Of a DNA stretch of 40,540 nt, positions 30,123 to 38,282 are shown piece by piece. A model generated the notes under the pieces. That model was not told where the DNA came from. It was given only the letters and a program-made list of their open reading frames with translations, and ran no database searches. The translations under genes and the position numbers were made by a program. Numbering within the stretch: the stretch's first letter is position 1; each line of letters begins with the position of its first letter. The DNA lies in contig JAKQIM010000021.1 in assembly GCA_029557965.1 (NCBI GenBank), positions 1 to 40,540 on the forward strand, given 5' to 3'. Source of the stretch: Chloroflexota bacterium. GTDB taxonomy: Bacteria; Chloroflexota; Anaerolineae; Anaerolineales; UBA4823.

Positions 30123-30716
30123 ATGGATATCACGCAGCAACTCTTTGAGGGACAACGACTACGCCTGGCGCCGATCGACCACGAGAAAGACCCCGAGATC
30201 GCGGCGCGCTGGACGTACGACCCGGCTTACCTGCGCAGCCTGGGATTGGGCGCCGCCCGCCCTCTCACTGCCGCACAGATCAAGAAGAAGTACGAAGCGT
30301 TGGAAAAGCAGATGGAAGAAAGCCGCGACCTGTTCCACTTTGCCCTGCGCACTCGTCCTACCGATGAGAGCCAGGAAAGCCGCCTCTTGGGCTTTGCCAG
30401 CGTTACCTGGATCGAATGGCCGCACGGCAATGGTTACTTGCAGATTGCCATCGGCGAGCGGCAGGATCGCGGCAAGGGCTATGGCAGCGAGGCACTGCGC
30501 CTCTTGCTGCGCTATGGCTTTGCCGAGCTGAACCTGTTCCGCCTCTCTGTCGTGATCGGCAGTGAGAACCAGGCGGCACTGCACCTGTTCCAGAAGTTTG
30601 GCTTCGTCGAAGAGGTGCGCCGCCGCAAGGCCCTGCTCAGGGATGGGCAGACCTACGATCTCGTACACCTGGGCCTGCTGAGCCAGGAGTGGATGGAAGG
30701 GCAAAGCCATGTATAA
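30123..30716 (+). CDS. GNAT N-acetyltransferase, RimJ/RimL type (first copy)
   Basis: 197 aa from ATG 30123 with GGAG upstream. The Acetyltransf_3 pattern is clear: N-terminal LFEGQRLRLAPIDHEKD, a central GYLQIAIGERQDRGKGYGSEALRLLLRYGF with the acetyl-CoA pyrophosphate loop (Q/RxxGxG), and ENQAALHLFQKFGFVEEVRRRKALLRDG. These enzymes acetylate protein N-termini, amino sugars or antibiotics. The substrate here is unknown. It overlaps the next GNAT gene by 8 nt and sits between the ABC ATPase and its permease, which suggests a joint role in modification and export or in immunity. Confidence 0.88.
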   Translation: MDITQQLFEGQRLRLAPIDHEKDPEIAARWTYDPAYLRSLGLGAARPLTAAQIKKKYEALEKQMEESRDLFHFALRTRPTDESQESRLLGFASVTWIEWPHGNGYLQIAIGERQDRGKGYGSEALRLLLRYGFAELNLFRLSVVIGSENQAALHLFQKFGFVEEVRRRKALLRDGQTYDLVHLGLLSQEWMEGQSHV

Positions 30717-31290
30717 CAACTTGTTTGAAGGTGAACTGGTTCGCTTGACTGCCGAAGAGCCTGAAGCAATGGCCAAGGCTTACTCGGCCTGGGCGGCGGC
30801 AGATTCAGAATACCAACGCATGCTGGATACCAGCGCCGCCAGCCTGTTCTCGGTGAAGAAATGGAAGGAATGGCTTGAAAAGGATCTCGAAAAAGATCCC
30901 CCCACCTTCTACGGCTTTTGCATCCGCACCCTGGCAGATGACCGCCTGATTGGTTTTGTGGGGCTAGACGGCAACGTCGTCCCACACGGAGAGGCCTTCG
31001 TGGGCATCGGCATCGGCGATCGCAAGGATTGGAGCCGCGGTTACGGCACCGATGCCATGCGCCTGGCCCTGCGCTATGCTTTTATGGAGCTGAACCTGCG
31101 CCGTGTTTCACTGAATGCCTTCGAGTACAACCCGCGCGGCCTGCGCTCTTACGAAAAAGCTGGTTTCCGCCACGAAGGGCGGCAGCGCCAGTACCTTAAG
31201 CGCGATGGCAAGCGTTGGGATCTCGTTTACATGGGTATCTTACGAGAAGAATGGATGGAGATGTATCAAAATGAGTACACTCGTACATGA
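30709..31290 (+). CDS. GNAT N-acetyltransferase, RimJ/RimL type (second copy)
   Basis: 193 aa, related in layout to the preceding gene (LFEGELVRLTAEEPE start, VGIGIGDRKDWSRGYGTDAMRLALRYAF core, NPRGLRSYEKAGFRHEGRQRQYLKRDG end), so the two probably arose by duplication and diverged. The acetyl-CoA loop is DWSRGYGTDA. The substrate is unknown. It overlaps the previous gene by 8 nt and the permease gene by 20 nt, showing translational coupling within the operon. Confidence 0.88.
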   Translation: MYNNLFEGELVRLTAEEPEAMAKAYSAWAAADSEYQRMLDTSAASLFSVKKWKEWLEKDLEKDPPTFYGFCIRTLADDRLIGFVGLDGNVVPHGEAFVGIGIGDRKDWSRGYGTDAMRLALRYAFMELNLRRVSLNAFEYNPRGLRSYEKAGFRHEGRQRQYLKRDGKRWDLVYMGILREEWMEMYQNEYTRT

Positions 31291-32098
31291 ATTCAGGGCA
31301 ACTTATGCCTTTATGGAGCGCAATGCCAACCTGGTGAAGCGCTACTGGTCTTGGGAGCTGGTGTGGATGGTTTACTCCATCGCCAACAGCCTCTCGGTCA
31401 GCTTCATCGGCATGGGCATGGAAAAGATCAGTGGTGTTTCAGCAGTGGATGGGCGCTTCTTGGTGCTCTACCTGGTGATTGGCACCCTCGTCTGGCGCTA
31501 CCTCTCCAGCATCTTCTACTGGATCACCGATGTGATCGGCATGGAGCGTTGGGAAGGCACCATTGAATACACGCTGATGGCCCCCATCCGACGCGTCACC
31601 CACATGGCCGGGCAAACGCTGTGGGCCGTGCTTTACAGCATGTTCTTCACCGCGATCATCCTGGTGGTCACCGTGTGGATGTTTGACATCGATATCAGCA
31701 ACGCCAACTTGTGGGGCGGCACGGTGATGCTCTTGGCTGGCAGCCTGTCCTTCATTGGCGTCGGCGTGATGGGTTCTGTGTTGCCGCTGCTCTTCCCTGA
31801 GCGCGGCTCGCAGATGACACACGTGATCATTGCCGTGCTGCTGCTGGTCTCTGGCGTGTATTACCCGGTGGAAGTGCTGCCCGCCTTCTTGCAGAAGCTG
31901 GCTGTGGCCAGCCCCGCCACCTATGTCTTGACAGGCACGCGCCTGGCCTTGTTGGATGGCACCCCCACAAGGGAGCTTTGGCCGCACATCTGGCCGACCC
32001 TGCTGATGGGCCTGGTTGCCATCCCGCTCGGCTTGTGGATCTTTGGCCTGGCCGAGCGCTATGCCAAGCGCACCGGAAAACTGCACCGCAATGGGTAG
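31271..32098 (+). CDS. ABC-2 type transporter permease
   Basis: 275 aa from ATG 31271; a longer frame from 31115 overlaps the GNAT gene and is rejected. Six hydrophobic helices are arranged as in DrrB/NodJ-type permeases. The family region VIIAVLLLVSGVYYPVEVLPAFLQKLAVASPATYVLTGTRLALLDG (ABC-2 signature) lies between helices 5 and 6. The N-terminus has FRATYAFMERNANLVKRYWSWELVW. It should pair with the ATPase at 29227. ABC genes of such pairs are usually adjacent; here two acetyltransferase genes lie between them. Confidence 0.9.
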   Translation: MSTLVHEFRATYAFMERNANLVKRYWSWELVWMVYSIANSLSVSFIGMGMEKISGVSAVDGRFLVLYLVIGTLVWRYLSSIFYWITDVIGMERWEGTIEYTLMAPIRRVTHMAGQTLWAVLYSMFFTAIILVVTVWMFDIDISNANLWGGTVMLLAGSLSFIGVGVMGSVLPLLFPERGSQMTHVIIAVLLLVSGVYYPVEVLPAFLQKLAVASPATYVLTGTRLALLDGTPTRELWPHIWPTLLMGLVAIPLGLWIFGLAERYAKRTGKLHRNG

Positions 32099-32170
32099 TA
32101 AAGATCACCGGCTGTAATTCAGCCGTTAGAAATCGACACAACGATCAGTGAACCTGAGAAAGATAATGAA

Positions 32171-33193
32171 ATGACCACATTTGTTGAACATCAAATATTG
32201 GCCCCCACCACCATCCCTGGGCTGGTGCTGCGCGGCTTTGAAGGCCCATCCGATTTTCCCAAGATGCTGGCCGTTATCAACAGCGCCAAGATCGTCGATG
32301 ACGATCAGCGGTCAAAAACCGTAGAGGAGCTAGCCAACAGCTACGCCCACATGCACCACTGCAATCCCTTCACCGATATGTGCTTTGCCGAGCTGGATGG
32401 GGAGGTACTGGGCTACAGCCGTGTGCACTGGGAGGTTGATGAGACACCACAATTTCTTGGCTTCCACTTTGCCTTTGTAAAGGCCGAATGGCGGCAACGC
32501 GGCATTGGCAGCGCTTTGCTGGGCTTCAACGAACAGCGCCTGCGCCAGATCGCTGCCCAACTCAAGGCCAGTGGCGAGATTGCGGCTGACCTGCCCTGCA
32601 TTGGTGATGTTTTCGCCACAGAGACTTACCACGACACCATCGCCCTGCTTGAGGCCAATGGCTACCAGGCTGTGCGTCACACCTTCGATATGGTGCGCCC
32701 CGACCTGGAGAACATTCCCGACCTGCCCCTGCCGCCCGGCCTGGAAGTGCGCCCGGTGCAACCCGAGCACCTGCGCCTGGTTTGGGAGGCCAGCAACGAG
32801 GCCTTCCGCGACCACTGGGGCTACATCCCCGATCCCTGGGAAGAATTCGAGAAGCTGCAAAGCTCGCCGAATTTCGACCCTAGCCTGTGGCGGGTGGCCT
32901 GGTGTGGTGATCAAATTGCGGGCATGGTGTTGAGCTTCATCGACAAAAGCCAGAACGAGGAATATCAGCGCAAACGCGGCTATACCGAAAACATCTGCGT
33001 CCGGCGACCCTGGCGCGGTGCCGGGTTGGCAAAGGCCCTGATTGCCCTCAGCCTGCAGGAGCTCAAAGCGCGCGGCATGACCGAGGCTGCCCTGGGCGTG
33101 GATGCCGAGAACATCTCTGGTGCTACCCACCTGTACGAGAAGATGGGCTACCGGGTGGTCAAGCACGGCACAATCTATCAAAAACCACTCTAA
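32171..33193 (+). CDS. Tandem GNAT-domain acetyltransferase
   Basis: 340 aa containing two GNAT folds. The first (about 15-165) has FTDMCFAELDGEVLGYSRVHW and FAFVKAEWRQRGIGSALLGFNEQRL. The second (about 190-338) has ENICVRRPWRGAGLAKALIALSLQELKARGMTEAALGVDAENISGATHLYEKMGYRVV. Both acetyl-CoA loops (RQRGIGSA and RGAGLAKA) look intact. The layout resembles mycothiol-synthase-like double GNATs, but that function is not implied. It follows the permease by 72 nt, probably as the last gene of the operon, and ends at a terminator. Confidence 0.87.
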   Translation: MTTFVEHQILAPTTIPGLVLRGFEGPSDFPKMLAVINSAKIVDDDQRSKTVEELANSYAHMHHCNPFTDMCFAELDGEVLGYSRVHWEVDETPQFLGFHFAFVKAEWRQRGIGSALLGFNEQRLRQIAAQLKASGEIAADLPCIGDVFATETYHDTIALLEANGYQAVRHTFDMVRPDLENIPDLPLPPGLEVRPVQPEHLRLVWEASNEAFRDHWGYIPDPWEEFEKLQSSPNFDPSLWRVAWCGDQIAGMVLSFIDKSQNEEYQRKRGYTENICVRRPWRGAGLAKALIALSLQELKARGMTEAALGVDAENISGATHLYEKMGYRVVKHGTIYQKPL

Positions 33194-33235
33194 GAATCAA
33201 AAACGGGTGCGGCGTGCCGCACCCGTTTTTGATTC
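33194..33235. terminator. Perfect bidirectional terminator
   Basis: A 20-bp perfect stem (33194-33213 with 33216-33235) has a 2-nt centre (GT). Its A-rich and T-rich shoulders give an A5/T5 tract on either strand, so it can stop both the rightward ABC/GNAT operon and the leftward nifJ-DHOD mRNA. Confidence 0.85.
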
Positions 33236-33243
33236 TGATGAAC

Positions 33244-34233
33244 TTAGAAGGAGTTGAGCACCTTCATATAGTTAGCACGCTCAAAAGCAGCGGGTTCGGC
33301 AACCGTGCCCTGGCTCATGCTGCCGCGCATGCGTTCCACAGAGTGGTATTCGTGCGCTTCCATCCAGGTCTGCATATCAGCCAGGATCTTGGAAGCCGCT
33401 TCAGGGCCGCCTTTCAGCAAGGCCGAAGCGCTCATCACAGCGTTGGCGCCGGCCATGATGGCCTTGATGGCGTCTTCAGCGGTGTGCACGCCGGTGGTCA
33501 GTGCCAGGTCGGCCTTGACCTTGCCGTACAGCAAAGCCGTCCAGCGCAGGGGCAGGCGCAGCTCTTGTGAACTGCTCAACACCAGGCGGGGCGTCACTTC
33601 CAGTTCTTCCAGGTCTAAATCGGGCTGGTAGAAGCGATTGAACAGCACCAGGCCGTTTGCACCGGCATCCACCAGGCGGCGGGCGAAGTTAGGCAGCGCC
33701 GTGTAGCACGGGCTGAGCTTGACCGCCAGCGGGATCTGAACCTGTGAGCGGATATCAGCCACCAACTTAACGTGGGCATCTTCCAACTCGCAAGAAGTGA
33801 TGTTTGCATCCACAGGCAAGAAGTAGATATTCAACTCCAGCGCGTCCGCGCCGGCATCTTGGATATTCTTGGCATACTTGATCCAACCGCCCGTAGAGAC
33901 ACCGTTCAGGCTGCCGATCACCGGGATGTTCGCCGCCTGCTTGATCTTGCGCAGGGTTTCAACATAGGCATCGGGAGCCAGGGTGTACTTGCCCGCCTCT
34001 GGCAGGTAGCTGAGCGCTTCGGCGAATGACTCGGTGCCTTGGCTCAGGTAGTGATCCAGTTCCAGGCTTTCATGAATGATCTGCTCTTCGAAGAGCGAGT
34101 ACATCACTACGGCTGACACACCCGCATCGGCCAGGCGTTTGACACTCTCTACTTTTTCAGAGAGCGGTGAGGCCGAAGCCACCAGCGGGTTCTTCAGTTT
34201 CAAACCGAGATAGGTCGTGCTCAGATCTGCCAT
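33244..34233 (-). CDS. Dihydroorotate-dehydrogenase-like flavoprotein
   Basis: 329 aa TIM-barrel protein of the DHOD class 1 type: TYLGLKLKNPLVASASPLSEKVESVKRLADAG at the start, ALELNIYFLP and LAVKLSPCYTALPNFARRLVDAGANGLVLFNRF in the middle, and TTGVHTAEDAIKAIMAGANAVMSASALLKGG for FMN phosphate binding. The adjacent nifJ (11 nt upstream) and lack of other pyr genes point to the DHOD-like proteins often encoded beside pyruvate:ferredoxin oxidoreductase, whose substrate is unsettled, rather than a true pyrD. AAAGGAGA precedes ATG 34233. Confidence 0.85.
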   Translation of the reverse strand: MADLSTTYLGLKLKNPLVASASPLSEKVESVKRLADAGVSAVVMYSLFEEQIIHESLELDHYLSQGTESFAEALSYLPEAGKYTLAPDAYVETLRKIKQAANIPVIGSLNGVSTGGWIKYAKNIQDAGADALELNIYFLPVDANITSCELEDAHVKLVADIRSQVQIPLAVKLSPCYTALPNFARRLVDAGANGLVLFNRFYQPDLDLEELEVTPRLVLSSSQELRLPLRWTALLYGKVKADLALTTGVHTAEDAIKAIMAGANAVMSASALLKGGPEAASKILADMQTWMEAHEYHSVERMRGSMSQGTVAEPAAFERANYMKVLNSF

Positions 34234-34244
34234 CTTCTTTTCTC

Positions 34245-37200
34245 CTAGTCGTTACCGGTTTCACTGCCACCGTAGTGCATGGCAGCCATCTGCTTGTAGT
34301 ATTCCCAACGCGATTTGACATCATCCTGGGCCTGCTTGAGCAGCATCTCGGCCCGGGCTTCATCGCTCTGCAGCAGCATGCGATAGCGGGTTTCGTTGTA
34401 AACATACTGATCGAGCGGGATGGAGGGTTCCTTCGAGTCAATCGTCAGCGGGTTCTTACCCTCAGCCATCAGGTTTGGGTTGTAGCGGTACAGCGGCCAG
34501 GCGCCCGATTGGACGGCCAGTTTCTGCTGTTCAAGCCCCTTGCGCATATCGATGCCGTGGGCGATGCAGTGGCTGTAGGCGATGATCAGAGATGGGCCAT
34601 CGTAGGCTTCTGCTTCCAAGAAAGCGTTCAGGGTCTGCTGGTCGCTGGCACCCATCGCCACGCGCGCCACGTAGACGTAACCGTATGACATGGCGATCAA
34701 GCCGAGGTCCTTCTTCGAGATACCCTTGCCCTGGGCTGCGAACTTGGCCACCGCGCCGCGCGGGGTAGACTTGGACTGCTGGCCGCCCGTATTCGAGTAC
34801 ACTTCGGTATCCAGCACCAGCACGTTCACATTGCGGCCCGAGGCCAAAACGTGGTCAAGACCACCGTAACCAATATCATAGGCCCAGCCGTCGCCGCCCA
34901 CGATCCAAACACTGCGGCGCAGCAGCATGTCCGCCAGGCTGATCACATCTTTGGCCAGGGGACCAGCCACACCTTGCAAGCGCTGCTTGAGCAAAGCCAC
35001 GCGCTCGCGCTGTTCATTGATGCCCGTCTCGGTGCTCTGATCGGCATTCAACAGCGCAGTCACCAGGTCTTCGCCCACCACATTGGCTACCTGGGGCAAT
35101 ACCTCACGGATGTACTCGCTCTGCTTATCAACGGTCAGGCGCATGCCCAAGCCGAATTCGGCATTGTCTTCGAACAGCGAGTTCGACCAGGCCGGGCCGC
35201 GCCCGTCTTTATTGGCGGCCCACGGCGTAGTCGGCAGGTTGCCGCTATAGATTGAAGAGCAGCCAGTAGCATTTGCGATCAGAGCCCGGTCGCCAAAGAG
35301 CTGCGAGAGCAGTTTGACGTAAGGTGTTTCACCACAGCCAGAGCAAGCCAGAGAGAACTCGAACAAAGGCTGGAGCAGTTGAGCGTTCTTGAGCGTGCGC
35401 AGGCTGATCTGGGTGCGATCCACTTCTGGCAGGTCGAGGAAGAACTTCCAATTGGCGCTCTCAGGCTCGCGCAGCGGCAGTTGATCGGCCATGTTGATGG
35501 CTTTGCGGCCAACCTGGGTCTTATCTTTGGCGGGGCAAGCTTCTACGCACAGCGCACAACCGGTGCAGTCTTCAGGTGAGACCTGCAGAGCATAGCGCAT
35601 GCTGGGCATTTCTTTCCACGAGGCCGGCTTGCTCTTGAAGGTGGGTGGCGCGCTCTCTAACAAAGCGGGGTCCACTACCTTGGCGCGGATGACGGCATGC
35701 GGGCAAACAAAGACGCATTTGCCGCACTGGATACACAGATCGGGCTCCCAAACCGGAATTTCGAGAGCAATGTTGCGCTTTTCCCATTGGGTAGTCGCCA
35801 TGGGATAGGTGCCATCCACGGGCATGGCACTGACGGGTACACTATCGCCATCCAGGCCAATCATCCGGCCCAACACGTTCCGCACAAAGTCAGGAGCCTC
35901 GGCCGGAACAGGCGGGCGGATGGCAGTGGTGCTGGTGATCTTGCCGGGCACCTTCACCTCGTGCAGGTGGGCCAGGGTCTGATCTACGGCATCGTAGTTC
36001 TTCTGGATGACGGCTTCGCCGCGCTTGGCGTACGTCTTCTTAATACTCTTCTTGATCTCTTCAATGGCCTCATCGCGGGGCAAGATGCCCGAGATGGCGA
36101 AGAAACAGGTCTGCATAATGGTGTTGATGCGCCCGCCCATGCCAGTGGCTTTAGCCACTTCGTTGGCATCGATCACAAAGAAGCGCAGCTTCTTATTGAT
36201 AATGCCTTCTTGAGCTTCACGCGGCAGGTGATCCCAAACTTCTTCGGGGCCATACAGGCTGTTCAACAGGAAAGTTCCGCCAGACATGGCAAACTTCAGC
36301 ACATCGTAGCGTTCGAGGAAGCCAAACTGGTGGCAAGCCACGAACTGCGCCTGGCTGATCTGGTACGGGGCGCGGATGGGCTTGGGCCCAAAGCGCAAGT
36401 GCGAGATGGTGGTGCCGCCGGATTTCTTCGAGTCGTACACAAAGTAACCCTGGGCAAAGTTGTTGGTCTCTTCACCAATGATCTTGATCGAGTTCTTATT
36501 GGCACCCACCGTGCCATCTGCACCCAAGCCCCAGAACACGCAGCGCACCGTCTCGGGCAGCTCAATGCTGAATTGAGGATCAAATTCCAGGCTGGTGTGG
36601 GTTACGTCGTCAATAATGCCGATGGTGAAGTGGTTCTTCGGCTGCGCTTTGCGCATTTCATCAAAGACGCCCTTGACCATGCCGGGGGTGAATTCTTTGG
36701 AAGACAGGCCATAGCGACCACCAATGACTTTGATGTTGTGGCGGCCGCTCTCAAACAAGGCGTTGACCACGTCCAGGTACAGCGGCTCTCCGCCGGCACC
36801 CGGTTCTTTGGTGCGGTCCAGCACTGCCACAAACTTGGTGGTGGCGGGCAGGGCCTTCAGCAGAGCTTCTTGATCAAAGGGCCGGTACAGGCGGGCCTTG
36901 ACCACGCCCACTTTTTCGCCCTTTTGGGTCAAGAACTTGGCCGTCTCACCAGCGGTCTCGGCGCCCGAGCCCATCAGCAGGATCACACGCTCGGCGTCGG
37001 GAGCGCCTTCGTAATCGAACAGGTTGTAGTGCCGCCCCGTCAGCTCGGCGAACTTATCCATCGCCTTCTGGACAATGCCAGGGCAAGCCATGTAGAAAGT
37101 ATTGACGGTCTCGCGGCCCTGGAAGTACACATCTGGGTTCTGGGCAGTGCCGCGGATCACCGGATGCTCAGGCGAGAGCCCGCGAGCGCGGTGCGCCTGG

Positions 37201-37799
37201 ACCAGCTCATCGCTCACCATCGCCCGGATCTGCTCATCACTGAGCTGCTCGATCTTGCTGATCTCAGATGAAGTGCGGAAGCCATCAAAGAAGTGAATGA
37301 AGGGCACCCGGCTCTCCAGCGTGGCAGCCTGGGCAATCAGGGCAAAGTCATGCGCCTCTTGCACTGAGCAAGAAGCCAGCATTGCAAAGCCAGTCTGGCG
37401 GCAAGCCATCACATCTGAGTGATCACCAAAGATGGAGAGCGCCTGGGCTGCAATCGAACGGGCCGAAACATGGAACACCGTCGAGGTCAGTTCACCAGCG
37501 ATCTTGTACATATTGGGGATCATCAACAGCAAACCCTGGGAGGCCGTGAAGGTTGTGCTCAGCGCACCAGCTTGCAGCGCACCATGCACGGCACCCGCGG
37601 CCCCGCCCTCAGATTGCATTTCAGCAACGAGCGGGACAGTGCCCCACAGGTTTGGGCGCTTCTTAGCCGACCACTCGTCGGCATATTCGCCCATTGAAGA
37701 CGAGGGGGTGATCGGGTAAATGGCGATCACTTCACTTGTCTTGTGGGCAACGTAGGCGGTTGCCTCGTTACCATCTAGGTTGATCATCGTTTTGGTCAT
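34245..37799 (-). CDS. nifJ: Pyruvate:ferredoxin (flavodoxin) oxidoreductase
   Basis: 1184 aa single chain from ATG 37799, with GGAG just upstream; an earlier in-frame start at 37859 adds an unrelated tail. It converts pyruvate and CoA to acetyl-CoA, CO2 and reduced ferredoxin. Domain I starts with INLDGNEATAYVAHKTSEVIAIYPITPSS. Two 4Fe-4S motifs are CIQCGKCVFVCPHA and CTGCALCVEACPAK, and another cluster Cys pair lies in SLACSGCGETPY. The thiamin-diphosphate region has GGDGWAYDIGYGGLDH and EVYSNTGGQQSKSTPRGA. Its presence indicates anaerobic metabolism. It is followed by the DHOD-like gene, probably in one mRNA. Confidence 0.97.
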   Translation of the reverse strand: MTKTMINLDGNEATAYVAHKTSEVIAIYPITPSSSMGEYADEWSAKKRPNLWGTVPLVAEMQSEGGAAGAVHGALQAGALSTTFTASQGLLLMIPNMYKIAGELTSTVFHVSARSIAAQALSIFGDHSDVMACRQTGFAMLASCSVQEAHDFALIAQAATLESRVPFIHFFDGFRTSSEISKIEQLSDEQIRAMVSDELVQAHRARGLSPEHPVIRGTAQNPDVYFQGRETVNTFYMACPGIVQKAMDKFAELTGRHYNLFDYEGAPDAERVILLMGSGAETAGETAKFLTQKGEKVGVVKARLYRPFDQEALLKALPATTKFVAVLDRTKEPGAGGEPLYLDVVNALFESGRHNIKVIGGRYGLSSKEFTPGMVKGVFDEMRKAQPKNHFTIGIIDDVTHTSLEFDPQFSIELPETVRCVFWGLGADGTVGANKNSIKIIGEETNNFAQGYFVYDSKKSGGTTISHLRFGPKPIRAPYQISQAQFVACHQFGFLERYDVLKFAMSGGTFLLNSLYGPEEVWDHLPREAQEGIINKKLRFFVIDANEVAKATGMGGRINTIMQTCFFAISGILPRDEAIEEIKKSIKKTYAKRGEAVIQKNYDAVDQTLAHLHEVKVPGKITSTTAIRPPVPAEAPDFVRNVLGRMIGLDGDSVPVSAMPVDGTYPMATTQWEKRNIALEIPVWEPDLCIQCGKCVFVCPHAVIRAKVVDPALLESAPPTFKSKPASWKEMPSMRYALQVSPEDCTGCALCVEACPAKDKTQVGRKAINMADQLPLREPESANWKFFLDLPEVDRTQISLRTLKNAQLLQPLFEFSLACSGCGETPYVKLLSQLFGDRALIANATGCSSIYSGNLPTTPWAANKDGRGPAWSNSLFEDNAEFGLGMRLTVDKQSEYIREVLPQVANVVGEDLVTALLNADQSTETGINEQRERVALLKQRLQGVAGPLAKDVISLADMLLRRSVWIVGGDGWAYDIGYGGLDHVLASGRNVNVLVLDTEVYSNTGGQQSKSTPRGAVAKFAAQGKGISKKDLGLIAMSYGYVYVARVAMGASDQQTLNAFLEAEAYDGPSLIIAYSHCIAHGIDMRKGLEQQKLAVQSGAWPLYRYNPNLMAEGKNPLTIDSKEPSIPLDQYVYNETRYRMLLQSDEARAEMLLKQAQDDVKSRWEYYKQMAAMHYGGSETGND

Positions 37800-37818
37800 T
37801 TGATTACTCCATGTGTAT

Positions 37819-37848
37819 TTTATGCGCAGGGTATGCGCCTGTGAACAA
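37819..37848 (-). promoter_or_regulatory. Tentative nifJ promoter
   Basis: On the minus strand TTGTTC (37848-37843), an 18-nt spacer and CATAAA (37824-37819) lie just before the GGAG and ATG. The match is weak; a promoter further upstream is possible. Confidence 0.25.
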
Positions 37849-37890
37849 GAGGTCACCAATTTAGAAGTTTAGTACCTGTTGGACGAAACT

Positions 37891-37902
37891 AATAGTACTA
37901 TT
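37891..37902. promoter_or_regulatory. 12-bp palindrome, possible operator for nifJ
   Basis: AATAGTACTATT is a perfect palindrome about 92 nt before the nifJ start. It could bind a dimeric regulator; none can be named. Confidence 0.3.
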
Positions 37903-37908
37903 TGACAC

Positions 37909-37943
37909 AAAAAAAGCTGAGTCCTGTCATAATATCAGGACTC
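37909..37943 (-). terminator. Leftward intrinsic terminator upstream of nifJ
   Basis: On the minus strand GAGTCCTG and CAGGACTC (37943-37936 with 37926-37919, 9-nt loop) are followed by AGC and a run of seven T. No leftward gene lies to its right, so it is either an attenuator in the nifJ leader or a block on stray transcription. Confidence 0.55.
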
Positions 37944-38000
37944 TGTGGTATTGTCCAGCGCGTTCTACGCACCGAACCAGACCCCAACTTTTACGCGATG

Positions 38001-38009
38001 TGCTATACT
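38001..38009 (+). promoter_or_regulatory. Extended -10 promoter giving a leaderless transcript
   Basis: TGC plus TATACT (38004-38009) ends exactly 6 nt before the ATG at 38016, as at 1049 and 15738. Confidence 0.5.
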
Positions 38010-38015
38010 TTATTT

Positions 38016-38282
38016 ATGACCGAAGGCCGGCAGTTTTGGCAGACCTGGGTAGATTTGCTATCCCGGTGGGGGCTGAGTAATGCGGCGGCTGTGATCCTGG
38101 AAACAGCCGGGCCTTTGAACATTGTTGGCGCGCAGGTGGTGTACCTGGCCCAACCCTTATTCACTCCAGGCCTGGGGCGCGGCGCATCTGACGCCCTGGC
38201 CCGAGTCCTGGAAGATGCTGCTGAGAGGCAGGCGTTTATACACCTGTTACGGGAGACTGCTCACCTTGAACCTGGTGCTTGA
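38016..38282 (+). CDS. Small protein of unknown function, first gene of the DUF6754 cluster
   Basis: 88 aa from ATG 38016, chosen because the leaderless promoter ends 6 nt before it; the open frame back to 37902 would need a TTG inside the nifJ control region. MTEGRQFWQTWVDLLSRWGL is an amphipathic start, followed by a weakly hydrophobic stretch AAAVILETAGPLNIVGAQVVYLAQPLF and a polar helical end. The family is not recognised. Its 3' end overlaps the start of the next gene, so it is translated with the membrane protein and may be its accessory. Confidence 0.6.
   Translation: MTEGRQFWQTWVDLLSRWGLSNAAAVILETAGPLNIVGAQVVYLAQPLFTPGLGRGASDALARVLEDAAERQAFIHLLRETAHLEPGA

Noticed and set aside
33214..33570. 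118-codon plus-strand frame after the bidirectional terminator
   Set aside because: It starts in the terminator and runs antisense to the DHOD-like gene.
35697..37271. 524-codon open frame on the plus strand inside nifJ
   Set aside because: It is antisense to the strongly conserved nifJ gene, with no ribosome site and no recognisable motif; long antisense frames are common in GC-rich genes.
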